From Hormoscilla sp. GM7CHS1pb (GTDB taxonomy: Bacteria; Cyanobacteriota; Cyanobacteriia; Cyanobacteriales; Desertifilaceae), in NCBI GenBank assembly GCA_014323675.1, contig JACONN010000002.1:2524001-2588000 (forward strand): 64,000 nt of DNA, in the 5' to 3' direction. The stretch's first letter is position 1. Each line of letters begins with the position of its first letter. This document shows positions 43,756-53,750 of the stretch, one piece after another. Both the position numbers and the translations under genes were made by a program. Under the pieces are notes generated by a model. The model did no database searches. It saw only the letters and a program-made list of their open reading frames with translations, and was not told where the DNA came from.

Positions 43756-46700
43756 TTACGAGTTCCCCATCGCCTCCCTAGGCTCTAAGAAACCACTTTC
43801 GTGGTAGTAGGACAAGTAACTTTTCAGGATGTTTGAATCTACTGACGGACAGGCGATCGCAGTACCAGCTAACCCCCGCAGAGTATTCTCGCAGTTAAAT
43901 GGCATGACCACCGATGACATCTCTAAATAAGTGCGATCGCTCCCGGGCATATTTTCAGTGAGAATGGGCAAAACTGGCCCCAATACGTTGTCTGGAGAAT
44001 TGCCACTGACCTCCTTGAGCTGGTCTAGCCAGCAGTCGTATGCAATCAGATCGAGTGGGTATCCCAAAGCGGCAATTTTTTCAAAGATTCCATTCCAAGA
44101 TAAAGGCTCGGGATTCACCATATGAAATATTTGCCCGTTAGATTCTTCCTGCCTCGAAAGATGGACAATGGCCCGACTCATATAATCTACGGGAGTCACA
44201 TCCATGACAACGTCATCATCAAGTTTGGGAGCGCGACCGATTTGAGTAAAGTATTTGACGAGCCGCGAGAACAAATCTTCGGTATTAGAGGCTCCAGTTT
44301 GAGAGTGACCGGCGATAAATCCCGGACGGTAGATACTCGCGGGAATCCCTCGCTCGATCGCCGTTTCGATCATTTTTTCGGCAATCCACTTGGTTTGACA
44401 GTAGCCCCCATAAACCACTTCACACTCCAGAATATCGTCATCTTCTCGAACCGGTTGCTTCGTTCCGCAATAACGTGGCGATTCAAATACCCCCACTGTA
44501 GAAATGTAATGGACCGGTTTGACTTTAATGGTACTGGCTAACCTCAAAATTTCGTGAGTTCCGCGCAAGTTGGCATCTCGCAGGGCCATGTAAGGATAGA
44601 TGATATTGACCCAAGCCCCAGCGTGATAGATCCCATCGATCTGCTCTCCTAACTGGTAGAATTGTTCTTCGTCTAATCCCAACAAGGGTTGAGATAAATC
44701 CCCTATTACCGGCAGGATCCGAGAGAGAAAGTCTTCGTTATCTAGTACGGATTTGACCAGGCGACGCTTCAGGTTCTTTTCAATCTTTTCCTTCGCCTCA
44801 GCCTGGCTGTTACAATTACGCACCAGGCAATAAATATTAGCTTTCGTCTGCTCTAATAGTTCTGCCAGTAAAAACGCTCCCAGAAATCCCGTTGCTCCGG
44901 TTAATAAAACCCCCTTTGGCTCCCTCGATGCCACCTCCAAGGTGGCGATCGCTCGAATGCTCGGTTCCAACGTTGCTTCCGACAGCATATCTCGGACCCT
45001 CATCCCATCCAGGGGACTGGTGGAGTTGGAATGACGGAGGGTTTCTAAGGCTCCTGCCATTCCGGCCACAGTGGGATTTTCAAAGAAGGTATGTAGGGGG
45101 AATTTTACCCCAAAACGGTCTTGTACCTGAGAAAGCAACTGCACGATCGTCAGGGAATGTCCTCCCAATTCAGAAAAGTTATCCCACACGCCAATCGGGG
45201 AGATGTCGATCGCTTCAGCCCAGATCCCGGCCAATTCCGACTCTACCCGCGATCGGGGGGCGACGAATTCTTGTTCTAGAAGGGGGCGAGTTTTTTGGGG
45301 GGCCGGAAGCGATCGCCGCTCTATTTTACCGCTAGGGGTGAGGGGAAACACATCCAAGAACACAAAAGCGGAGGGAATCATATAATCGGGTAGCTTTTGT
45401 TTTAAGAAGTTCCGCAGTTTGGGACCCAGGGCTTCCTGACTCTTCATGGGATTATTGGCATAGGTACTCCAATGTCTGAGATCCCCGTGTTGGCTGGAGG
45501 AGGGCACCATTAGAGTTGCAGTTAACCCTTTGCGAACGCACGCCACGTCGTAGTAGCCATCGCCCCCGTCTCCCGACCAGGTGATTTTCACGGTATAAGG
45601 CAATTGAGATTCTAAATCCCACCAATCTTCCGGTTCTATTCCTCCTGAGGGGAGACTTTGACGCAATTCCCCGGCGGTTTTCCGACATTCGGGATTCGAT
45701 AGCAACGACACCGCCTGTATATCCTGCCAAATGCGGGCGTTGGGGACGCGAGTAATTTTCAGCAGGTCAATATCCGAGCCCTGCAGTCGCGATCGCACCG
45801 AGTCTAAAGTCAACTTATCCTGCTGCCAATCTAACTGCAATGGCTGAACAGTTTGCTCTGGGACCTTTTTCCCAATATGGAGAACGACATCATAACGAAA
45901 CTTGGTCAGTTCGTTGCGAGCCCGTCCCCGTTTGATTTGGATTTCTACATCGCTAATTTGCGGTAAATACTGGGATAGGGCCACAAAAAATGCCGGTTCG
46001 ATGAGAAGTTTCTTTTCTTCGGCAATCCGTTGTGTGATTCGTTGGCGCAATGCGGCTGTAGATAGGGAAGCAGGTGCTTGATAAAGTTGCACGGAGGTAT
46101 GAAAAACCTCTAAGAATGGCAGGCTTTCCAAATCTCCCAGAAAAATACTTCCTCCAAGGGCGATCGACCGAGCGAGTTTTTCTAGGACATCTACGAGATA
46201 CTTCATGCTCGGGAACATCGGAATCACGGAATTAATCACTGCCGTGTCGAAGGAGCCCGTTTCTATATCCCCGATTTCGTGGGCTGGGGCGGCCATCAGT
46301 GCCACTTTTGAGGCTAAATCCCTGCCACTTATTTGACCTTCAATGTAACGAATGGCTTCTGAGGAGAGATCCGTTCCGATATAGCGATCGCATTTAGGGG
46401 CGATGCGGAACAGCAACATTCCCGTCCCACAACCTATTTCTAGGACCCGTTGCGGCTGTAAATCCCCTATTCTCGCCACGGTATGTTCTACCCACTCTTC
46501 TATTTGATCCCTTGGCAGTTCTTTCCCCGTGTAGCTGTCGTTCCAGCCGCCAACATGCAGGCTCGCATCCCATTCTTGGGATGGTTTTTTGTAAGCTTCA
46601 TCCCAGATTTCTTCCCATTGTCGCACCCGTTCTTCCTGGACCTTGCCTGGGGATTCCTCCGGCGATCGCGGGATGACATAGGCCACCAAACGCTTGTCGT

Positions 46701-48196
46701 TGGCCACATCCTCCCGGACCATGACAGTTGTTTCTTTTACTCCCGGATGTTGGTTCAACAAAGCTTCTATTTCCCCGAGTTCGATCCGGAGACCGCGAAT
46801 TTTCACTTGGTTATCGATCCGACCCAGGTACTCTATGTTGCCATCCGGTAAGTAGCGAGCCAAGTCCCCTGTTTTGTAAAGGCGATCGCCCGATTTTTGG
46901 GAAAATGGGTTGGGAATAAATTTTTCCTCCGTCAGTTCCGGTCTGTTCAGATAACCTCGTGCCAAACGGCCAGCACCGCCAATGTGCAACTCTCCTGGAA
47001 CTCCTGTCGGAGGGAGCTTTCCCGATTCTAGCAATAGATACGCATCTGCACCATCAATCGGTTTCCCAATGGGTACTGTTCCTTCTCCTCTGGAGACTTT
47101 GCATACAGTTGAATAGATCGTCGCTTCTGTCGGGCCGTAGCAATTCCATACATGAGGACTTTTCTCTAGCAACCGATTGGCTAGATTTCGCGACAGGGCT
47201 TCCCCACCACAGAGAATTTTGAACTGCTTGTCCCCATCCCAACCAGCTTCTAGCACCATATGCCAAGTCGAGGGAGTGCTGACCATGATGGTCGAGCCAG
47301 ATAAGGTCAGTAACCGTGCTAATTCCTTTCCATCTTTGGTCGCTTCGCTACTGGCAATTACCAGACCTGCGCCGACATTTAGGGGAGAGTAAATTTCCAT
47401 CACTGAAGTATCGAAGCCAATGCTGGCGACTGCAACTAACCTATCTCGCTCTGTGATTTCAAAATACTTGCAACTGTAGTCGATCGAGCAAACTACAGTC
47501 CTATGGCAAATCTTTACCCCTTTGGGCTTCCCTGTAGAGCCTGAAGTGTATATAACATAGGCTAGGTTGTCAGCATCAACCGCACTCTTGGCATTTTCCG
47601 AGGGTGCATCCCACTTTCGCAAGGGCGAAGCATTCGGAGAGTCCATCTGTAAACTTATATCATAATTTGTCGCCCGAATGCTTCGCCCCTACAGCTATCT
47701 TTGCAAATCTGGGATGCACCCTTTTCCGAACTTTGTGGCGATATTTTCTCCCAATCATTGTCCAAGTCAACCAATACTATATTTTTGGTAGAGCTAGTTG
47801 TCAAATCTCGCATTTCTGTCACCAGTTTCTCCTCGGTGACTACGATCGACAAACCCGAATCTTCGACCATGAAAGCCAAACGCTCTTTAGGATAAGCTGG
47901 GTCTAATGGCACGTAAGCGCCCCCCGCTTTCATGATTCCCAGCATGGCCACCACCATTGCTAAGGAACGATCTATACAAAGTCCCACTAGAGCCTCTGTC
48001 TCCAAACCCAATGTTTGCAAGTAGTGGGCAAATTTATTTGCTCCGGAGTTCAACTCCCCATAGCTTAGTTTTCCCCCTCAAACATTACTGCTACAGCCTT
48101 TGGGGTTCGTTTTACCTGCCGTTCAAATAACTGGTGCAGGCAAACAGAGCTATCTAGGTAATCTGCTTCTACTGCACTTGCTTCATGCATTTTCAT
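43756..48196 (-). pseudogene. Stand-alone NRPS: A-(N-)MT-PCP-thioester reductase, split by a MITE
   Basis: Corrected length about 1,435 residues. From ATG 48196/48190 the N-terminus MHEASAVEADYLDSSVCLHQ reads to FEGEN. A one-base loss in the T4 run 48069-48072 shifts the frame, then LSYGELNSGANKFAHYLQTL continues. Adenylation motifs: YVIYTSGSTGKPKGV, NCYGPTEATIYS, YKTGDLARYLPDG, VKIRGLRIELGEIE, and the late LTPSGKIERRSLP. A methyltransferase (LEIGCGTGMLLFRIAPKCDR) is inserted before the last A motif. A carrier domain (FSELGGHSLTIVQL) and a reductase (VLLTGATGFLGAFLLAEL, YISTVGVFE) end the protein. No condensation domain. The product would be an N-methyl amino aldehyde or alcohol (inference). 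A 121-bp MITE at 47602 breaks the A domain. Confidence 0.85.
47602..47722. mobile_element. 121-bp MITE inside the NRPS gene with 8-bp target duplication
   Basis: Perfect 12-base terminal repeats GGGTGCATCCCA and TGGGATGCACCC. The target duplication TTTTCCGA lies at 47594-47601 and 47723-47730. Removing the element and one duplication restores the A-domain frame as SPQSSENAKSAVDADNLAYV. Inner arms GGGCGAAGCATTCGG and CCGAATGCTTCGCCC match the remnant at 26664-26755. An 8-bp duplication would fit an ISL3- or IS256-type transposase (inference). Confidence 0.9.
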
Positions 48197-48658
48197 TTTT
48201 ATCAATTAGCGAGCTTCTCCCAATTTTTCTCTACCACTCTATCACGCCAACTTCCGAGTATAGGCTGAAATCTAATATCTAATCTCAGCCCCTAGTGCCG
48301 CGCGGCTGAAATAATCATCAGTCGGATCGTGGCTTCTTACCTTGCTCCAAAAGCAATCATTACTCCCGAAAGCATTTTTCTGATGATAGCTGAATTTTCC
48401 GTAACTTGACAAGGGGGCTGTCTGGATCTTTAACATTTCTTAACAACTCCCTCAGTAGCTCAAAGGGCACTAGCGACATGAGGGTCGTTAAGTAGGGGTA
48501 GGGAAGAGAGATGGGAGCGATCGGATGGCGGTCAGATCTAGGATGTAGTGAGGAAGACACTAGCGGGTGGCCTTGGGGCTAACTAAACCGGTGCAGGCGG
48601 GCGCAAGATTGTGTAGGCTATATACTAGATCCAGGACAGCAGCATTGAGCTAAACACT
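48197..48658. other. Gene-free region between NRPS and TPR-PIN array
   Basis: The NRPS promoter should lie at its left side. I see no convincing gene. ATACTAGATCCAGGACAGCA near 48621 is related to the leader of the TPR genes (CTAGACTAGCTCCAGGACAA). Confidence 0.4.
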
Positions 48659-48874
48659 ATGGAAACTCATCGGACCCAAACAGCATCTTCCCATAGCCTC
48701 ACCCCAGAAACTCAAATAGATGACCTCCAGCTCAAGCTTGCTCGCGCCAGGTTCAGAGGCGATCGCCGTCTGGATGGCCTAAATGCTTTGGCATCGATGT
48801 ACTCCGCGCAGTGGGAGTACATCCCACTGCGCTCTGAGATCTGTACCCAGCAATGCTTAACCGAAAAGTATTGA
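48659..48874 (+). pseudogene. TPR cassette A, truncated
   Basis: METHRTQTASSHSLTPETQI and DDLQLKLARARFRGDRRLDG match the first 40 residues of the intact TPR genes B and C. After LNALASMY the sequence diverges and stops at 48874. A detached tail of such a gene lies at about 49200-49250. The cassette is dead. Confidence 0.65.
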
Positions 48875-48933
48875 GGGGGGCTGGGGGGATACCTTTTTAC
48901 GATCTCACGGATCTGATATCACCTGACTCTGCA

Positions 48934-49030
48934 ATAGAGTCGCGTGACTTTGGGATAGAGTCGCGTGACTTTGGGATAGAGTCGCGTGACTTCGGGATAG
49001 AGTCGCGTGACTTTGAGATAGAGTCACGCG
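48934..49030. repeat. 21-bp tandem repeat (about 4.6 units)
   Basis: Unit ATAGAGTCGCGTGACTTTGG G, with the near-palindrome AGTCGCGTGACT. Related GTCACGTGAC palindromes occur near 49187 and 51148 in the spacers of the TPR-PIN array. Confidence 0.75.
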
Positions 49031-49129
49031 CAGGCGGGCTTTGTTTATGTAGCCGGACCCTTTAGGGTTGGGCAGTGCGCCCCGAGTAGTGCGGTTAGCG
49101 CTCCCGGGGCGCACAGAAGGGGAGGCCTC

Positions 49130-49307
49130 CTACCTTCGAGGCGATCGTCACGTACCCTGTCATCAAGTCCGTGACTCGACAATAAAGTCACGTGACTCGG
49201 CTTACTGACATCAGAAGAGATAGCACAAGAACGGGCGCGATCGAGGTGGTATTCGGGGGGAAACTGTGCTAGACTAGCTCCAGGACAAGAAAATTGAGGT
49301 AGACAGT
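49130..49307 (+). other. Spacer/leader block between TPR-PIN cassettes
   Basis: CTTCGAGGCGATCGTCACGT starts a block repeated at 51091-51267. It contains GTGACTCG / CGTCACG inverted pieces and the tail of a lost TPR gene (GAAGAGATAGCACAAGAACG). It ends with the leader CTAGACTAGCTCCAGGACAA that precedes each TPR start (49308, 50148, 51268). The leader probably carries the promoter and ribosome binding site (GAGG at 49294-49297). Confidence 0.5.
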
Positions 49308-49820
49308 ATGGAAACTCATGGAACCCAAACGGCGGTAAAGGATAACATCACCGCAGAAACTCAAATAAATGATCTCCAGCAAGAATTGGCTGACGCCCGG
49401 TCGAGAGGCGATCTCCCCGCTGAAGCAAAAGCCCTGGGAAACTTGGGGACTGCATACGGTTGGCGCGGAGAGTATGCAGAGGCGATCGCCTGCTTAGAAC
49501 AGAGTCTAGCCATTGCGCGGGAAATGGGCAATAAAGAAGCAGAATGGACAGGGTTGTGGAATATCGGCGCAGCTTACGAGCAGTGCGATCGCTTTGAAGA
49601 AGAATTAGCTGCATTTACGCGAGCAGAAGAGATTACGAAAGAACTCGCAGATGCAGTTAAGACTATCCCGGAACCAAGCTTGATAAAATTACACGTGCCC
49701 AGCCAACTCGGAGAAGACTTGTGGAAAATTCGCCAGCAAGTTATTGCCAGCGGGCTCCCTTTACTGACATCGGAAGAGGTGGCACAAGAACTAAACGAGC
49801 GACGTGGTATTCGGGGTTAA
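49308..49820 (+). CDS. TPR protein of cassette B (putative antitoxin)
   Basis: 170 residues. Two to three tetratricopeptide helices pairs are visible: AEAKALGNLGTAYGWRGEYA, IACLEQSLAIAREMGNKEAE and WNIGAAYEQCDRFEEELAAF. The C-terminal tail LLTSEEVAQELNERRGIRG is shared by all copies. Only 6 bases separate it from the PIN gene, so the two are cotranscribed. TPR proteins are not classical antitoxins; the antitoxin role is an inference from gene order and from retention of TPR genes where PIN genes decayed. Confidence 0.7.
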   Translation: METHGTQTAVKDNITAETQINDLQQELADARSRGDLPAEAKALGNLGTAYGWRGEYAEAIACLEQSLAIAREMGNKEAEWTGLWNIGAAYEQCDRFEEELAAFTRAEEITKELADAVKTIPEPSLIKLHVPSQLGEDLWKIRQQVIASGLPLLTSEEVAQELNERRGIRG

Positions 49821-49826
49821 ACTAAA

Positions 49827-50102
49827 ATGAAACGTACCTATATTGATTCGGGAGTGCTGATCGAAGCAGTGAGAGGAACGAATGCTGTTGCCCTTAAAGC
49901 GCGGCGAATTATCACCGACACCAACAGAGAGTTTGCTTCTAGCATTTTTGTCAAGCTGGAAGTTATCCCCAAAGCAACTTACTACAAAAATGCTGCTGAA
50001 GTAGCTTTTTACGAAAGGTTTTTCAACTCTGTGGTACATTGGGCTCATCCAGACGATAGAGATAGCACAAGAACGGGCGATCGACGTGGTATTCGGAGTT
50101 AA
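49827..50102 (+). pseudogene. PIN toxin of cassette B, truncated
   Basis: MKRTYIDSGVLIEAVRGTNA and ASSIFVKLEVIPKATYYKNA match the intact PIN gene at 50667 up to VVHWAHPDDR. There the frame runs into the tail of a TPR gene (GATAGCACAAGAACGGGCGA), leaving out the C-terminal half with the third acidic residue (AALDALH). Recombination between a PIN gene and a TPR tail removed about 45-50 residues. Confidence 0.8.
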
Positions 50103-50147
50103 ACTGTGCTAGACTAGCTCCAGGACAAGAAAATTGAGGTAGACAGT

Positions 50148-50660
50148 ATGGAAACTCATGGAACCCAAACGGCGGCAAAGGATAACATCACCGCAGAAAC
50201 TAAAATAGATGACCTCCAGCAAGAATTATCTCGCGCCCGGTCGAGAGGCGATCGCCCCGCAGAAGCAAAAGCCCTGGCAGACTTAGGGACAGCATACGGT
50301 TGGCGCTCAGAGTATGCAGAGGCGATCGCCTGCCTGGAACAGAGTCTAGCCATTGCGCGGGAACAGGGCAATAAAGAAGCAGAATGGAGATTGCTGTGGG
50401 ATCTAGGGGTTACTTACGAGAAGTATGGTAAGCTAGAAGAAGTATTAGCAGCCTTTACTCAAGCAGAAGACATGACGAAAGAATTTGGATATGCTTTTGA
50501 AAATATCCCAGAACCCAGCTTGCTAACATTACGGTATTCAAGTGAATTCGGACGCAAAATGTGGATAAATCGCCAGAAATTTATTGCCAGCGGTATGCCC
50601 TTACTGACATCGGAAGAGATAGCACAAGAACTAAACGAGCGACGTGGTATTCGGGGTTAA
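50148..50660 (+). CDS. TPR protein of cassette C (putative antitoxin)
   Basis: 170 residues, closely related to copy B (EAKALADLGTAYGWRSEYAE, CLEQSLAIAREQGNKEAEW, LWDLGVTYEKYGKLEEVLAA). The N-terminal 100 residues are nearly identical between copies, while the region EPSLLTLRYSSEFGRKMW differs. It is followed after 6 bases by the only intact PIN gene of the array. Leader and start context are identical to the other cassettes. Confidence 0.75.
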   Translation: METHGTQTAAKDNITAETKIDDLQQELSRARSRGDRPAEAKALADLGTAYGWRSEYAEAIACLEQSLAIAREQGNKEAEWRLLWDLGVTYEKYGKLEEVLAAFTQAEDMTKEFGYAFENIPEPSLLTLRYSSEFGRKMWINRQKFIASGMPLLTSEEIAQELNERRGIRG

Positions 50661-50666
50661 ACGAAA

Positions 50667-51080
50667 ATGAAACGCACCTATATTGATTCGGGAGTGCTGA
50701 TTGAGGCGATGCAAGGTAATAGTGGGACTGCTGTTTCCTTCCAAGCGCAAAGGGTCCTGCTCGAACCCGATCGAGAATTTGCTTCCAGTATTTTTGTCAA
50801 GCTGGAAGTTCTCCCCAAAGCAACTTACTACAAAAATGCTGCTGAAGTCGCTTTTTACGAGGATTTTTTCAACTTAGTGGTACATTGGGCTCATCCAGAC
50901 GATCGCCTCATGCAAGCAGCATATCAGCATGCTTGCGATTTTGGCATCGCTGCTCTTGACGCACTCCACGTCGCTGCGGCAATATCAGTCGGTGCGGAAG
51001 AACTAATAACAACTGAGAAGCTTAGCAAGCCAATTCATCGGGCCACTGGTATCACAGTCGTTTCTATCCAGCCAGCTTAA
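50667..51080 (+). CDS. PIN-domain toxin of cassette C (intact)
   Basis: 137 residues. PIN ribonuclease acidic residues are visible: YIDSGVLIEA (first Asp), SIFVKLEVLPKA (Glu) and GIAALDALHVAAAI (Asp), with the usual ending EELITTEKLSKPIHRATGIT. VapC-type enzymes cut tRNA, rRNA or mRNA. Here the upstream partner is a TPR protein rather than an AbrB, Phd or RHH antitoxin, which is unusual. The only complete toxin among four cassettes. Confidence 0.85.
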   Translation: MKRTYIDSGVLIEAMQGNSGTAVSFQAQRVLLEPDREFASSIFVKLEVLPKATYYKNAAEVAFYEDFFNLVVHWAHPDDRLMQAAYQHACDFGIAALDALHVAAAISVGAEELITTEKLSKPIHRATGITVVSIQPA

Positions 51081-51090
51081 CATCGGTGCT

Positions 51091-51267
51091 GCCTTCGAGG
51101 CGATCGTCACGTACCCCTGTCATCAAGTCCGTGACTCGGCAACGCCGTCACGTGACTCTGCTTACTGACATCAGAAGAGATAGCACAAGAACGGGCGCGA
51201 TCTCTGTGGTATTCGGAGTTAAACTGTGCTAGACTAGCTCCAGGACAAGAAAATTGAGGTAGACAGT
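51091..51267 (+). other. Second spacer/leader block of the array
   Basis: A near repeat of 49130-49307: CTTCGAGGCGATCGTCACGT, CATCAAGTCCGTGACTCG, GTCACGTGACTC, a TPR tail remnant and the common leader. Its presence shows that another TPR gene was deleted between cassettes C and D. Confidence 0.5.
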
Positions 51268-51829
51268 ATGGAAACTCATGGAACCCAAACGGCGGTAAAG
51301 GATAACATCACCGCAGAAACTAAAATAAATGACCTCCAGCAAGAATTGGCTGACGCCCGGTCGAGAGGCGATCGCCCCGCTGAAGCCAAAGCCCTAGCAG
51401 ACTTAGGGACAGCATACGGTTGGGGCGGAGAGTATGCAGAGGCGATGTATAGCAATTGCGCGGGAACAGGGCAATAAAGAAGCAGAATGGAGATTGCTGT
51501 GGGATCTAGGCGTTGCTTACGAGAAGTATGGTAAGCTAGAAGAAGAATTAGCAGCCTTTACTCAAGCAGAAGACATGACGAAAGAATTTGGATATGCTTT
51601 TGAAAATATCCCAGAACCCAGCTTGATCGGATTACGATGTGGAACGGAAATTGGAATAGATATCTGGAGGTGTCGCCAGAGAATAGTCGCTAGCGGCGTT
51701 CGTTTGCTGACAAGGGAAGAAGTCGCACAAGAACTAAACGAACGGCGAGGCAGTCGGAATTTATTTTTCAGCACCCCTACGTTTCTTGTGGACATTGTTA
51801 TAGTTAAAACAAGGCTCGCCCTTACTTGA
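51268..51829 (+). pseudogene. TPR cassette D, internal deletion, no PIN partner
   Basis: It starts METHGTQTAVKDNITAETKI like the others. At AEAM (about 51440) roughly 25 bases corresponding to CGCCTGCCTGGAACAGAG are missing and the frame is lost. The next frame continues with IAREQGNKEAEWRLLWDLGV to QELNERRGSR. No PIN sequence follows. The array ends here. Confidence 0.75.
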
Positions 51830-51905
51830 TGGGATATAAGATCCGAACGCGGTCCAGTTGTCTCCCCAGACGATCGCCTGGGGAAGTTGTATATCTCGGA
51901 ATAGT

Positions 51906-52140
51906 TTATTGAGATTCGGACTCGGCGGCGATCGCCTGTAAAGCGCGATCGATGATGTCTTCTCTGTTAACCATAGTTTCCAGGGTAGCAGCATCATAAG
52001 CACCTTCATCAACTTCCAGGGCTGCTTTCTTGATAGCTTTTGGGTAAGCTTCTTGTTGGTAGATACAGGCTCCAGCTACACTATTACGGGTAAATGTATT
52101 GAAATCTCTGGGTTGCGATCTGCAAAATCCTCTACGTCGC
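51906..52140 (-). pseudogene. Small unidentified gene remnant
   Basis: The minus strand reads YPKAIKKAALEVDEGAYDAA and TMVNREDIIDRALQAIAAES before a stop at 51908. Amino acid composition looks coding, but I recognise no family. Upstream it merges with the antisense of the protease fragment, so the 5' end is lost. Confidence 0.3.
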
Positions 52141-52359
52141 CTCCGGATACCAACAGGTGGTGGCATTATTACAGCCTCAGTGGTAATTTTACCTTGGTTT
52201 AACTGTCTGGGTCAATTTGTTGAAAACTTCCCGATCGTCGCTTACACTTTACCAGCGACGAATTTTACAGATGGTCTATTGGGGATGGACTTTCTCACCC
52301 TTTGTCGCGCAGTTATCTCTGTTGCAGAAGCAGAAATTCGCTGTCCTCAATCTACCTAA
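52141..52359 (+). pseudogene. Retropepsin-like aspartyl protease fragment
   Basis: The frame reads TGGGIITASVVILPWFNCLG, then FPIVAYTLPATNFTDGLLGM and DFLTLCRAVISVAEAEIRCP. This is the second half of a single-domain cyanobacterial retropepsin-like protein. The catalytic DTGAS motif of the first half is absent. Truncated remnant. Confidence 0.6.
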
Positions 52360-52412
52360 GACCTGTTAGATCGTATCCGCGTAATTGACTTTAATATCCT
52401 AGGTTCCCATTC

Positions 52413-52552
52413 TTACTACGAACCTAGGGGAAACGCTAAAGCGTTTACTACGAACCTAGGGCAAACGCTTTAGCGTTTACTACGAACCTAGGGGAAACGC
52501 TAAAGCGTTTACTACGAACCTAGGGCAAACGCTAAAGCGTTTACTACGAACC
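52413..52552. repeat. 32-bp tandem repeat (about 4.3 units)
   Basis: Unit TTACTACGAACCTAGGGGAA ACGCTAAAGCGT with AACGCTAAAGCGTT palindromes. Same family as 37013-37120 but a different palindromic core. It lies between the protease fragment and moaA. Confidence 0.8.
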
Positions 52553-52581
52553 GGGGAACGGGGATTAATCGTGAATTAAAC

Positions 52582-53607
52582 TTATCCGCCAATCTGAGAC
52601 ATGGTGCGCCCGTAACTTCCCGTCGTCCCAGAATCTCGCTGCTTGTAGTTAATCTCTGGTTTTATCCTCAGCAACTGACTCACTCTCTCCCTTAACTCAG
52701 CAGTATCTACCCCCTGACGCAGACCCGTTTTTAAATCAATTTGACCTGTTTCATTCAGCAGACAGGGTCGCAACCATCCATCCGCTGATAGCCGCATCCG
52801 GTTACAGCGATCGCAAAAACATTCTGACATCTGACTGATGAACCCGATCGTCCCTTTAGCACCGGGTATTTGGAATACATCCGCAGGACCATTACCCCGT
52901 ACTTCCGATTTTTCCGGAACGGTGGATATTAACCCCCAGCGATCGCCTATCCATTCTCGCAACTCGGACGAGGGTATCCACGCCCGTCCGCGTTGCGTGC
53001 GCGCAGCGCAATCGTCAAATAACTGCATATTCCCGATCGGCATAAATTCAATAAAGCGCACGTGCCACTGACGGTCGATCGTCAGGGCCGCCAAATCCAG
53101 GACCTCGCTGTCATTTACCCCGGGAATCACCACCACATTCAGTTTTAGCGGGTCGAACCCCACCTGATATGCCGCTTGAATCCCCTCCCAGGTCCTCTCC
53201 CACCTGCTTCTACCCCGATTTCTGATAATTTTGTCAAAAGTCTCCGGATCCAGGGAATCTAGGCTAATATTAATCCGCCGCAACCCCGCATCGTACAAAT
53301 CCTGGGCCAGACTTGCCAGCAGAAACCCATTGGTCGTCATTGCCAAGTCTTCCGTTTCCGGCAGCGCCGCTATATCCCCCACTAAATCTACCACTCCTGG
53401 GCGCAGCAGCGGTTCCCCACCCGTCAGGCGAAACCGGGTAAACCCCAAGGGGATAAACACTTCCTTCAGCAGATTCAGGATTTCCGCATGAGTCAGTAAC
53501 TGCTGTTGCCAGATATATTCTAGTTCTGCCCCTTCCGGCATGCAATATTGACAGCGGAAGTTACAGCGATCGATCAGACTAATGCGGAGATAATCGACTT
53601 TGTTCAT
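52582..53607 (-). CDS. moaA: GTP 3',8-cyclase
   Basis: 341 residues from ATG 53607 ([20 protein letters not shown]). MoaA is the radical SAM enzyme of the first molybdopterin step. Two iron-sulfur sites are present: CNFRCQYC and the C-terminal [32 protein letters not shown] and the terminal GG (MSQIGG) are family hallmarks. The loop [16 protein letters not shown] contains a short repeat (52905-52925) also found in chlP, and AARTQRGRA near QLFDD is another probable insertion. The frame is intact, so the enzyme is expected to be active. Confidence 0.95.
   Translation of the reverse strand: MNKVDYLRISLIDRCNFRCQYCMPEGAELEYIWQQQLLTHAEILNLLKEVFIPLGFTRFRLTGGEPLLRPGVVDLVGDIAALPETEDLAMTTNGFLLASLAQDLYDAGLRRINISLDSLDPETFDKIIRNRGRSRWERTWEGIQAAYQVGFDPLKLNVVVIPGVNDSEVLDLAALTIDRQWHVRFIEFMPIGNMQLFDDCAARTQRGRAWIPSSELREWIGDRWGLISTVPEKSEVRGNGPADVFQIPGAKGTIGFISQMSECFCDRCNRMRLSADGWLRPCLLNETGQIDLKTGLRQGVDTAELRERVSQLLRIKPEINYKQRDSGTTGSYGRTMSQIGG
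52905..52925. repeat. TTCCGGAA-core short repeat inside moaA
   Basis: Identical over 21 bases to 7609-7629 in chlP and encoding the same TVPEKS peptide in the same frame. Confidence 0.7.
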
Positions 53608-53750
53608 CAGCACCAACGCCCCCTCCCAACGCTTTAACTTTTCTTAAGGAATCAATCTGCCTTTGGGTAGCAGTTACATGTGCTATCCTAGCCTGAATAT
53701 CCTTAAGGATTCATCTAAATTCTACAAAAGTTAACTACCGAACAAATCCA

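Noticed and set aside
48360..48560. 66-residue minus-strand frame upstream of the NRPS
   Set aside because: It has no recognisable domain and no start signal; the region looks intergenic.
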